From an uncultured Collinsella sp. (GTDB lineage Bacteria > Actinomycetota > Coriobacteriia > Coriobacteriales > Coriobacteriaceae), in the NCBI GenBank assembly GCA_900755005.1, contig CAAEEX010000027.1, forward strand, positions 1-19,012: DNA of 19,012 bases. Direction: 5' to 3'. Both the position numbers and the translations under genes were made by a program. This document shows positions 1 to 5,589 of this stretch, piece by piece; the stretch's first letter is position 1; every line of letters starts with the position of its first letter. The notes beneath the pieces are model-generated. The model was not told the DNA's origin and did no database searches. It saw nothing but the letters and a program-made list of their open reading frames with translations.

Positions 1-3
1 CAC

Positions 4-89
4 GACTGGCCAGGTAGTCGACTTTGGAATTGCTTGTGACCCCAAGCAGTGCCTCCGATAACCATCCCAAAGTCGGCTTACGGCCAGTC
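4..89 (+). other. nested inverted-repeat leader upstream of KDPG aldolase
   Basis: Three nested pairings are visible. The outer stem is GACTGGCC (4-11) with GGCCAGTC (82-89). The middle stem is AGTCGACTTTGG (16-27) with CCAAAGTCGGCT (67-78), 12 pairs with one G-U. The apical stem is TGCTTG (31-36) with CAAGCA (43-48). The structure ends 48 nt before the aldolase ATG and has no T-run, so it is not a simple terminator. It could be a structured mRNA leader or the tail of the preceding transcript. I do not recognise a known riboswitch class. The window begins here, so the promoter and upstream gene are unseen. Confidence 0.5.
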
Positions 90-136
90 CATTGGCAATT
101 ACGCGCCCACACGCGCCGCACATCGAAAGGAACAAC

Positions 137-778
137 ATGTTCGATCAGTTCTACACCACGCTTGAGTCCCTGGGCATCGTGCCGGTCGTCGTGCTCGACA
201 AGGTCGAGGACGCCGCACCGCTCGCCCACGCTCTCATGTCCGCCGGCATGAAATCCGCCGAGGTCACCTTCCGCACCGATTGCGCTGCCGAGTGCATCGC
301 CGCTATGGCCGAGGCCGAGCCCGAGATGTGCGTCGGTGCCGGCACCGTCCTGACCGTCGAGCAGGTTGAGCAGGCCCGCACCGCCGGCGCCAAGTTCATC
401 GTCTCCCCGGGCTACAACGAGGACGTCGTCAAGCGCTGCATCGACATCGACCTGCCCGTGCTTCCCGGCACCGTGACCCCCTCCGAGGTCACCGCCGCCG
501 TCAACCTGGGCCTCAAGGTCACCAAGTTCTTCCCCGCGGCTCAGTACGGCGGCCTTAACACCATCAAGGCCCTCGCCGCTCCGTTTGTCGGTCACCGCTT
601 TATGCCCACCGGCGGCGTGAGCACCGCCAACGTCGAGGAGTACCTGAGCTCCTCCGCCATCATCGCCTGCGGTGGCACCTGGATGGTCAAGCCGGCCCTG
701 TTTGCCGACGGCGACTTCTCCAAGGTCGAGCAGATCGCCCGCGAGGCCATGGACGTCGTCAAGAAGGTCCGCGGCTAG
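137..778 (+). CDS. eda: KDPG aldolase (2-dehydro-3-deoxy-6-phosphogluconate aldolase)
   Basis: This class I aldolase cleaves 2-keto-3-deoxy-6-phosphogluconate to pyruvate and glyceraldehyde-3-phosphate in the cytoplasm, the last step of Entner-Doudoroff and hexuronate catabolism. The 213-residue product is the usual single TIM-barrel length. The Schiff-base lysine is K130 in the LKVTKFFPA motif, and E42 in AEVTFRT matches the family's catalytic glutamate. The GAGTVLT and PGTVTPSEV phosphate/substrate-loop motifs are present. The ATG at 137 is chosen because GAAAGG (125-130) lies six bases upstream; an in-frame extension to 92 has no such site and adds residues unlike the family. The KDG kinase that would supply its substrate is not in the window and may lie upstream. 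A strong terminator follows directly. Confidence 0.95.
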   Translation: MFDQFYTTLESLGIVPVVVLDKVEDAAPLAHALMSAGMKSAEVTFRTDCAAECIAAMAEAEPEMCVGAGTVLTVEQVEQARTAGAKFIVSPGYNEDVVKRCIDIDLPVLPGTVTPSEVTAAVNLGLKVTKFFPAAQYGGLNTIKALAAPFVGHRFMPTGGVSTANVEEYLSSSAIIACGGTWMVKPALFADGDFSKVEQIAREAMDVVKKVRG

Positions 779-796
779 GTTTAGCTCTCTATCGTG

Positions 797-833
797 AAAG
801 GGGGCGTGCCCTAGACCTCGCCCCCTTTCTTTT
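797..833 (+). terminator. rho-independent terminator of KDPG aldolase gene
   Basis: A perfect 10-bp stem, AAAGGGGGCG (797-806) with CGCCCCCTTT (819-828), is followed by CTTTT. It lies 18 bases after the aldolase stop codon. Confidence 0.9.
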
Positions 834-934
834 AAAGCGGCTCGGAAGCGCGCCGTTTCCGTCACGAACAAGAACCAAAACCGTCTTGTATGCTGATAGA
901 ACGTGACGGAAGCGACACGCCCCCGAGCCGCTTT
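834..934. repeat. long imperfect hairpin, unknown role
   Basis: The outer arms AAAGCGGCTCGG (834-845) and CCGAGCCGCTTT (923-934) are perfect 12-bp inverted repeats. Inner arms TTCCGTCACG (857-866) and CGTGACGGAA (902-911) are also perfect. An apical ACAAGA (868-873) pairs with TCTTGT (884-889). Together they form a roughly 100-base folded unit immediately after the aldolase terminator. No convincing reading frame is present. It could be a small RNA, a miniature palindromic element or decayed intergenic DNA. Confidence 0.5.
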
Positions 935-941
935 GCCTACT

Positions 942-967
942 CGGTTGGCAACCGCGCTCAACTGAGC
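942..967. repeat. two short adjacent palindromes
   Basis: CGGTTG-G-CAACCG (942-954) is followed closely by GCTCA-AC-TGAGC (956-967). They sit between two larger hairpins in the noncoding stretch 834-1169, which holds only inverted repeats and no gene that I can see. Confidence 0.4.
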
Positions 968-990
968 ACTTCGACAAAAGCCGAGCCACC

Positions 991-1066
991 AAAACAGCTG
1001 CGGCGCCGTCTGGAGGAATGGACCCTTGCTTCCGGTTTTTTCCTCCAAGCGGCGCCGCAGCCTTTT
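991..1066. terminator. strong bidirectional-type terminator hairpin
   Basis: CTGCGGCGCCG (998-1008) pairs with CGGCGCCGCAG (1050-1060). The stem continues inward as TGGAGGAA (1011-1018) with TTCCTCCA (1040-1047). An AAAA run lies on the left (991-994) and a TTTT run on the right (1063-1066), so the hairpin could stop transcription in both directions. It lies about 100 bases beyond the stop of the leftward GntR gene and may end that transcript. Confidence 0.6.
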
Positions 1067-1090
1067 CATGCCCCGGCAGCGCCCCGGCAC

Positions 1091-1152
1091 TTGCGGTGAA
1101 ATAGGGGCTGTTGCGCCATCAGAACCGCAAAACAATCCTTATTTCACCGCAA
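1091..1152. repeat. palindromic intergenic repeat, copy 1
   Basis: The arms TTGCGGTGAAATA (1091-1103) and TATTTCACCGCAA (1140-1152) are perfect 13-bp inverted repeats, and weaker pairing extends the stem inward. The right half, containing GCAAAACA followed by TCC-TATTTCACCGCAA, recurs almost identically at 9000-9062 and 11919-11983. This copy lies 17 bases beyond the stop of the leftward GntR gene. It lacks a T-run. Confidence 0.85.
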
Positions 1153-1169
1153 CTAATGTAGGGGACGAG

Positions 1170-1862
1170 TTAGATGGCCGAGTCTTTGGACAGCTCAAAA
1201 TAGTCGGGATGTAAGGCGATAACCGGGCCCTGCTCCTCGGGCATTAGATGCAAATGCGTCTCTGCCAGATAGCTCGCCGTGTCGGTGTCGCCCTTCTTAA
1301 TGGCCTCGAGAATCCGGCGATGCTGCCGACGAATCGGTTCCCAATCCAGATCCTGAGACACCGCGCGTAGCCAGTTATACCGCTCAAAATGTGTGTTGAT
1401 GCTCTTCATCCAATCCCACAGCATGTGGCGGCCGGCAATCTCAAAACACGTCTCGTGGAACAGGTTGTCCAGGTCAAAGAAGCGACGCGTTTCGCTATGG
1501 TCGAGCGATTCGGACTCGGCAAGAATCTGCTCGAGCCGCTGCTTTTGCTCGGGCGTGGCGGCAGAGCAGCATTTAATGAGCACGCTTCTCTCGAGTTTCT
1601 CGCGCAGGAAACAGGCGTTCTCGGCACGCTCCATGCTGATTTTTGAGACATAGGTGCCGCTTTTGGGACGCGTTTCCACCAGCTCCTGCTCACGCAGGCG
1701 CACAAAGGACTCGCGAATGGGCGTGCGCCCGATTCCCGTCTCCTTTTCCAGACCAATCGCCGAAAGACGCGTGCCGGGCCTGAGCTCGGCATAGATGATC
1801 TTGGAGCGCAGTGCGTTGTATGCCTGATCTTGCAGGCTCTGATAATGCTGGTGTTGTTCCAT
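1170..1862 (-). CDS. GntR-family transcriptional regulator, FCD (FadR) subfamily
   Basis: A 230-residue DNA-binding repressor/activator. The N-terminal winged helix (about residues 10-75) contains the GntR signature, with LRPGTRLSAIGLEKETGIGR followed by TPIRES and a wing ending SGTYV. The C-terminal FCD ligand domain (about 80-215) shows the metal/ligand pattern D132-x3-H136, H181 and H203/H205. Such regulators commonly sense sugar acids, which fits the neighbouring aldolase, but the ligand cannot be read from sequence. The ATG at 1862 is chosen because GAGGG lies just upstream; a GTG at 1904 would add 14 residues without a ribosome binding site. The gene is convergent with the aldolase gene and stands alone as a transcription unit. 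Confidence 0.88.
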   Translation of the reverse strand: MEQHQHYQSLQDQAYNALRSKIIYAELRPGTRLSAIGLEKETGIGRTPIRESFVRLREQELVETRPKSGTYVSKISMERAENACFLREKLERSVLIKCCSAATPEQKQRLEQILAESESLDHSETRRFFDLDNLFHETCFEIAGRHMLWDWMKSINTHFERYNWLRAVSQDLDWEPIRRQHRRILEAIKKGDTDTASYLAETHLHLMPEEQGPVIALHPDYFELSKDSAI

Positions 1863-1925
1863 AAAGCCCTCGGATGAAGCCCACGGTTTGTCGAATATCA
1901 CCACGTAATACTATCGCATCGACAC

Positions 1926-1964
1926 GCCCCAGCTCCCAATCAGTCTTTTTGGGACGGGGCTTTT
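1926..1964. other. hairpin upstream of the GntR gene, terminator- or operator-like
   Basis: GCCCC (1926-1930) and CCCAA (1935-1939) pair with TTGGG (1949-1953) and GGGGC (1956-1960), followed by TTTT on the plus strand. It lies 64 bases upstream of the GntR start. No plus-strand gene precedes it, so an operator or remnant is as likely as a terminator. Confidence 0.35.
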
Positions 1965-1993
1965 GGCCACCCCGGGCCGCAGGTCGGCCCCTT

Positions 1994-2153
1994 GCCACAA
2001 AAGGGGCCCATCTACTACGTTAACGCGGAGAGCCCGGACCATGCTGAAAAGTGCGAAAACAAAACCGCTGGTAGAGAGCTTATCGATTTTCAAAATAGCC
2101 GGCTATGGTTGACCTCTGCGGCTTAAACGTAGTAGATAGGCCCTATTCGTGGC
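1994..2153. repeat. 160-bp long inverted repeat (MITE-like element)
   Basis: The left arm (1994 to about 2043) and right arm (about 2106-2153) are imperfect inverted copies of nearly 50 bp. They share GCCAC at the outer ends, then GGGCC-type bases, ATCTACTACGTT, a CGC/CCGC-GAGAG-like stretch and ACCAT at the inner ends. The core ATCTACTACGTT (2010-2021) and its complement (2126-2137) match perfectly. The centre holds a 12-bp palindrome, ATAGCCGGCTAT (2095-2106). There is no coding potential beyond short chance frames. The arrangement resembles a miniature inverted-repeat element or a structured RNA locus. Another stem, GGCCCCTT (1986-1993) with AAGGGGCC (2001-2008), overlaps its left end. Confidence 0.65.
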
Positions 2154-2280
2154 ACAGCACTACTCCATCCCAAATTGGCACCCCGAGCCCTCGTGAGTTG
2201 CCAACAAGCTGTTCGCCCAGCGTTTTATCCGCGCGGCATTTGGAAAATAGCACCACCGCAAAACCCGCGAGTAGCGCTTA

Positions 2281-2345
2281 CTTTGCTATATCTCACTATA
2301 CTTTGCTATATCTTGCTATACTTTGCTATATCTTGCTATATCTTG
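2281..2345. repeat. 10-bp tandem repeat block with -10-like hexamers
   Basis: Six 10-bp units alternate between CTTTGCTATA and TCTTGCTATA (one variant is TCTCACTATA), making three 20-bp super-units; a partial seventh unit, TCTTG, follows. The period equals about one DNA helical turn. TATACT, a good -10 hexamer, appears at 2297-2302 and 2317-2322. The block ends four bases before the ribosome binding site of the ATPase gene, so it almost certainly is, or overlaps, that gene's promoter. It may also be the binding array of a protein that contacts one face of the helix. Confidence 0.85.
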
Positions 2346-2361
2346 AGCAAAGGTGGCTCAC

Positions 2362-3453
2362 ATGCAAACAAACCCTTTTAAGCCCACAGCAGGTAAAACA
2401 CCTCCCACGATTATCGGCCGCGAAGATGTGCTCGAAGAATTCAATGAGGGCCTCGTCAACGGGCCTGGTGCCCCGGGGCGCCTAATGCGCATAGCCGGCG
2501 TCCGTGGAACGGGCAAGACGGTCCTCCTTGACGAATGCTCACGTTTGGCGCAAAGCCGTGGCTGGACGGTCATAAAAGAGGTCGCAACCGAGGGACTTTG
2601 CCAACGCATTCTCGAACAGCTGCAGCCCAAATTCCAGGCCAAACACGCCAGATTTGAGCCCACCGTAGCCGGCATATCCATCGGCAGCATAGATATTGAG
2701 CGAATCGGCCCATCGCTACGCGACGCCATGAGACAGACAATATCCAAGAATGGAAATGGCCTGCTCATCACTCTCGACGAGGTTCAAGACGCAGAGCTCG
2801 ATGAGGTCCGAACGCTCTCCATTGCGATTCAGCAGGTTATCGGCGAAGACCTTGATATCGCCTTTGTTTTTGCTGGGCTTCCTTCGATGATTGAAAGCAT
2901 CATCAACGGAAAGACACTTACGTTTTTGCGCCGTGCCCTCCCCTTTGACCTGAAGGCTGTGGCAGTAACCGAAGTGTCGTACTCCCTCGAGGAAACCATT
3001 GAAGCGTCTGGCATGGAGTTGCAGCCAGGTATTGCCGGCCAACTTGCCGAGGCAACGCAAGGCTATCCTTTCATGATCCAACTCGTTGGATACTACGCAT
3101 GGCAGTTAGCAAGACGTGCACATACAGCGATTATTGGAGGAGAAGAAGCCGAGCGTGGCATTGCAACGGCACGCGAACGCTTCTGCGCCATGGTGATTGA
3201 GCCCGCGCTGCAGCGCATTCCGCCCACGTGCATCGCTTATCTGCTGAGCATGGCGTCTTTGGGGCAGACGAGCTCGACCAGCATGGTTGCCGATGCCCTA
3301 AACAAAACGCCTCAACAGGTGAGCTCCGTCCGCAGCCGCCTGTTAAGAGAATCGATTATCGAGGCTCCTTCGTACGGCAAGGTCTCATTTGCCATCCCCT
3401 ACATGCGCGACTACCTCTACGAGCACAAAGCCGAACTGGAAGTTGAACCGTAG
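2362..3453 (+). CDS. AAA+/STAND-type ATPase with C-terminal winged helix (Orc1/Cdc6-like architecture)
   Basis: I recognise the fold class but not a specific function. The 363-residue protein has Walker A GVRGTGKT (46-53), Walker B LLITLDE (134-140) and a sensor-1-like FVFAGLPS (168-175). A GYPFMIQLVGYYAW segment (234-247) follows, as seen in archaeal-type and TniB-like ATPases. Residues about 285-350 form a predicted winged helix. No signal peptide or membrane segment is visible. The ATG at 2362 is chosen over the GTG at 2353 because AAAGGTGG (2349-2356) overlaps the GTG and is well spaced for the ATG. The gene stands alone between two leftward sugar-acid genes, has a 10-bp repeat block at its promoter and palindromes downstream, and seems somewhat richer in A/T than its neighbours. 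Acquisition by transfer is therefore plausible. A DNA-binding regulator or mobile-element/defence ATPase are alternatives. Confidence 0.75.
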   Translation: MQTNPFKPTAGKTPPTIIGREDVLEEFNEGLVNGPGAPGRLMRIAGVRGTGKTVLLDECSRLAQSRGWTVIKEVATEGLCQRILEQLQPKFQAKHARFEPTVAGISIGSIDIERIGPSLRDAMRQTISKNGNGLLITLDEVQDAELDEVRTLSIAIQQVIGEDLDIAFVFAGLPSMIESIINGKTLTFLRRALPFDLKAVAVTEVSYSLEETIEASGMELQPGIAGQLAEATQGYPFMIQLVGYYAWQLARRAHTAIIGGEEAERGIATARERFCAMVIEPALQRIPPTCIAYLLSMASLGQTSSTSMVADALNKTPQQVSSVRSRLLRESIIEAPSYGKVSFAIPYMRDYLYEHKAELEVEP

Positions 3454-3471
3454 AAACGACAACTGCCCTGC

Positions 3472-3598
3472 AAGACGAAAACCGTTTTCGTACGGATTTA
3501 AAGCAGACGTAAACGGTTTTCGTCTTGATTTGCGTCCGAAATTAAGACGTAAATTGCGCTTTCGTACGCTTATTACCAGACGCAAATTGTTTTCGTCC
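3472..3598. repeat. cluster of four related 20-bp palindromes downstream of the ATPase gene
   Basis: Four copies of a degenerate palindrome GACG-N-AAA-N-TTTCGT start at 3474, 3506, 3546 and 3579, so they are spaced 32, 40 and 33 bases. The first is itself a near-perfect palindrome, ACGAAAAC-C-GTTTTCGT (3475-3491). Copies 1 and 2 also pair with each other as a perfect 16-bp inverted repeat (3472-3487 with 3511-3526). A fifth half-copy, GACGAAAA, overlaps the following terminator. They could be binding sites, a folded 3' RNA or a repeat insertion. No open frame of interest is present. Confidence 0.7.
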
Positions 3599-3623
3599 GG
3601 CTATGCGTCCCCAATCTAGACGA

Positions 3624-3659
3624 AAAGAGCCCCGAGCTCGTATGAACTCGGGGCTCTTT
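3624..3659. terminator. bidirectional rho-independent terminator between ATPase and dehydratase genes
   Basis: A perfect 13-bp stem AAAGAGCCCCGAG (3624-3636) pairs with CTCGGGGCTCTTT (3647-3659). On the minus strand the stem is followed by a TTTT run, ending the dehydratase transcript. On the plus strand the T-run is three bases, so it may also end the ATPase transcript. Confidence 0.9.
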
Positions 3660-3702
3660 GCGCCACGCATCTATGAGAGGAGAAATTCGATGCGCACGGG
3701 CG

Positions 3703-5481
3703 CTACTCCATGTAGCCACCCTGAATGGCGGAAACTGCATGCTCGGTAAAGAACTTGAGCGTGCCGGAGGTATAGCGATTAGCCTTGGGCTTCCAAGCGG
3801 CTCGGCGCTCGGCCAGGACGGCGTCGACCTCAGCCGGCTCCATCTCCTTGCCGGCGATGCCCACGATGGACAGCGAGCGCTCGGGAATATTGATCTGGAT
3901 CAGATCACCTTCCTCGATCAGGGCAATCGGGCCGCCCACGGCAGCCTCGGGCGAAACGTGACCGATAGCCGGGCCCTTGGAGGCGCCGGAGAAGCGGCCG
4001 TCGGTGATGAGGGCAATGCTCGCACCCAGCTCGGGATCGCTGGCGATAGCCTCAGTGGTGTAGAACATCTCGGGCATTCCGGAACCCTTGGGACCCTCAT
4101 AGCGAATGATAACGGCATCGCCGGGCTTGACCTCATGCGTCAGGACGGCGTGAATGGCGTCCTCCTCGCAGTCGAACGGACGGGCCTTGAGCGTAGCCTG
4201 GAACATCTCGCGCGGAACGACGGTGTGCTTGACGACCGCGCCCTCGGGAGCAAGATTGCCGTGGAGGATGGCGATGGAACCGTCGGTGCCGAAGGCCTGG
4301 TCAAACGGACGGATGATGTCCTCGCGCTTGAGATTCCACTTCTCAAGGTAACGACCGCACTTCTCGTAGTAACCGTTGTTCTTGAGGTCCTCGAGGTTCT
4401 CGCCGAGAGTCTTGCCGGTGACGGTCATAACGTCGAGGTGGAGCATCGACTTGATCTCCTCCATAATGCGCGGCACGCCGCCCGCATAGTAGAAGAACTG
4501 CGCCGGCCACTCGCCTGCGGGGCGAACGTTGAGCAGGTAGTGGGCGCCACGGTGCAGGCGATCGAAATCGTCGGCGGACATCTCGATGCCAAACTCGCGG
4601 GCGATCGCGGGGATGTGCAGCAGCGAGTTGGTTGAGCCGGAGATGGCACCGTGGACCATAATGAGGTTCTCGAAGGACTCCTTGGTCACGATGTCGCGCG
4701 GGCACAGGTTGTGCTCGGAGAGCCACACGGACTGGCGGCCGGCCTCGCGGGCAAACTCACGCAGATCAGAGCTGGTTGCGGGCAGCAGGGCCGTGCCGGG
4801 GAGCATAAGGCCCAGGGCCTCGGCGGTAACCTGCATGGTCGACGCGGTGCCCATAAAGGAGCAGGCGCCGCAGCTGGGGCATGCGTTGTGCTTGGCAAAT
4901 TCAAGCCCCTCGCGGGAGATCTCGCCGCGCTCGTAGCGGGCAGAAATCGCCCCGAGCTGCTCCAGGGTCAACAGATCGGGGCCGGCATCCATGACACCGC
5001 CGGTAACGACGATGGAGGGGATGTTGATGCGGCCCATGGCCATGAGGTTCGCAGGCAGGCCCTTATCGCAGCTGGCGACAAAGACGCCGGCGTCGAACGG
5101 GGTGGCCTTGGCATGAATCTCGATCATGTTGGCGATCATGTCGCGGCCGGGCAGCGAGTAGTTAATGCCGTCGTGGCCCTGGGCCTCGCCGTCGCAGATA
5201 TCGGTGCAGAAGTAACGGGCACCGTGACCGCCAGCCTCGGCAACGCCGGCACGGACCTCCTCGACCAACTCAAACAGGCCGGCAGAACCCGGGTGCGAGT
5301 CGCCGAACGTCGACTCGATAATGACCTGCGGCTTGTCCAGATCCTCGATGGACCAGCCAGAGCCCAGACGCAGCGGGTCCATCTCGGGGCTGATGGTGCG
5401 GAACTTGCCGGAACGCGGCTGCAGCTTGGCAACCAGGTCGGCTGCCTCCTGCTGAATCTGTGCCTTGGTCTTCTCGTCCAT
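3703..5481 (-). CDS. IlvD/Edd-family dehydratase, probably a sugar-acid dehydratase
   Basis: Family members remove water from 2,3-dihydroxy acids (dihydroxy-acid dehydratase) or aldonic acids (6-phosphogluconate, gluconate and related dehydratases) using an Fe-S cluster. The 592-residue product carries the family motifs CDKGLPANLMAMGR with C138, CPSCGACSFMGTASTM with C201, C204 and C207, and the C-terminal ITDGRFSGASKGPAIGHVSPEA. The third cysteine of the [2Fe-2S] sugar-acid subgroup is not obvious; that position reads DSHPGSAGL. The ATG at 5481 has AGAGGAG upstream, while the frame extension to 5517 does not. It lies 108 bases downstream of the gluconate-type permease on the same strand. With the aldolase nearby, dehydration of an imported aldonate to 2-keto-3-deoxy acid is the likelier role. 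Branched-chain amino acid synthesis (ilvD) cannot be excluded, and no other ilv gene is present. Confidence 0.85.
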   Translation of the reverse strand: MDEKTKAQIQQEAADLVAKLQPRSGKFRTISPEMDPLRLGSGWSIEDLDKPQVIIESTFGDSHPGSAGLFELVEEVRAGVAEAGGHGARYFCTDICDGEAQGHDGINYSLPGRDMIANMIEIHAKATPFDAGVFVASCDKGLPANLMAMGRINIPSIVVTGGVMDAGPDLLTLEQLGAISARYERGEISREGLEFAKHNACPSCGACSFMGTASTMQVTAEALGLMLPGTALLPATSSDLREFAREAGRQSVWLSEHNLCPRDIVTKESFENLIMVHGAISGSTNSLLHIPAIAREFGIEMSADDFDRLHRGAHYLLNVRPAGEWPAQFFYYAGGVPRIMEEIKSMLHLDVMTVTGKTLGENLEDLKNNGYYEKCGRYLEKWNLKREDIIRPFDQAFGTDGSIAILHGNLAPEGAVVKHTVVPREMFQATLKARPFDCEEDAIHAVLTHEVKPGDAVIIRYEGPKGSGMPEMFYTTEAIASDPELGASIALITDGRFSGASKGPAIGHVSPEAAVGGPIALIEEGDLIQINIPERSLSIVGIAGKEMEPAEVDAVLAERRAAWKPKANRYTSGTLKFFTEHAVSAIQGGYME

Positions 5482-5505
5482 GATGCTCTCCTCTTTTGAT
5501 TTGAA

Positions 5506-5520
5506 CGGTTGTACCAATCG
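5506..5520. promoter_or_regulatory. operator-like palindrome upstream of the dehydratase gene
   Basis: CGGTTGTACCAATCG is a near-perfect 15-bp palindrome with a TTGTACCAA core, 25 bases upstream of the dehydratase ATG. The core resembles the TGGTNNACCA-type sites of GntR/FCD hexuronate regulators such as UxuR and ExuR. Assignment to either local GntR protein is inference. A short hairpin, CCGAG (5550-5554) with CTCGG (5562-5566), lies nearer the permease gene. Confidence 0.4.
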
Positions 5521-5589
5521 TTGGTTAATGAATCAGGTGTAAATGGGTACCGAGCGATGCACTCGGCAAAAGATGCTTGGCTACGCGAA

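Noticed and set aside
4..89. Possible tRNA or tRNA-like structure because of the closing 8-bp stem
   Set aside because: No D-, anticodon- or T-arm pattern is present, and the internal stems are nested, not arranged as a cloverleaf.
2281..2381. Short plus-strand frame across the tandem repeats giving a hydrophobic LLYLTILCYILLY-type peptide
   Set aside because: The hydrophobicity is produced by the 10-bp repeat, and the frame overlaps the ribosome binding site and start of the ATPase gene; it has no own binding site.
1911..2485. Short frames at 1911-2093 (minus) and 2105-2485 (plus) with similar VNVVDGP/LNVVDRP segments
   Set aside because: Their similarity comes from the two arms of an inverted repeat read in opposite directions; neither has a good start site or protein family features.
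3472..3598. Possible CRISPR array
   Set aside because: The four repeats are degenerate palindromes with short A/T-rich spacers of unequal length, and no cas genes are present.
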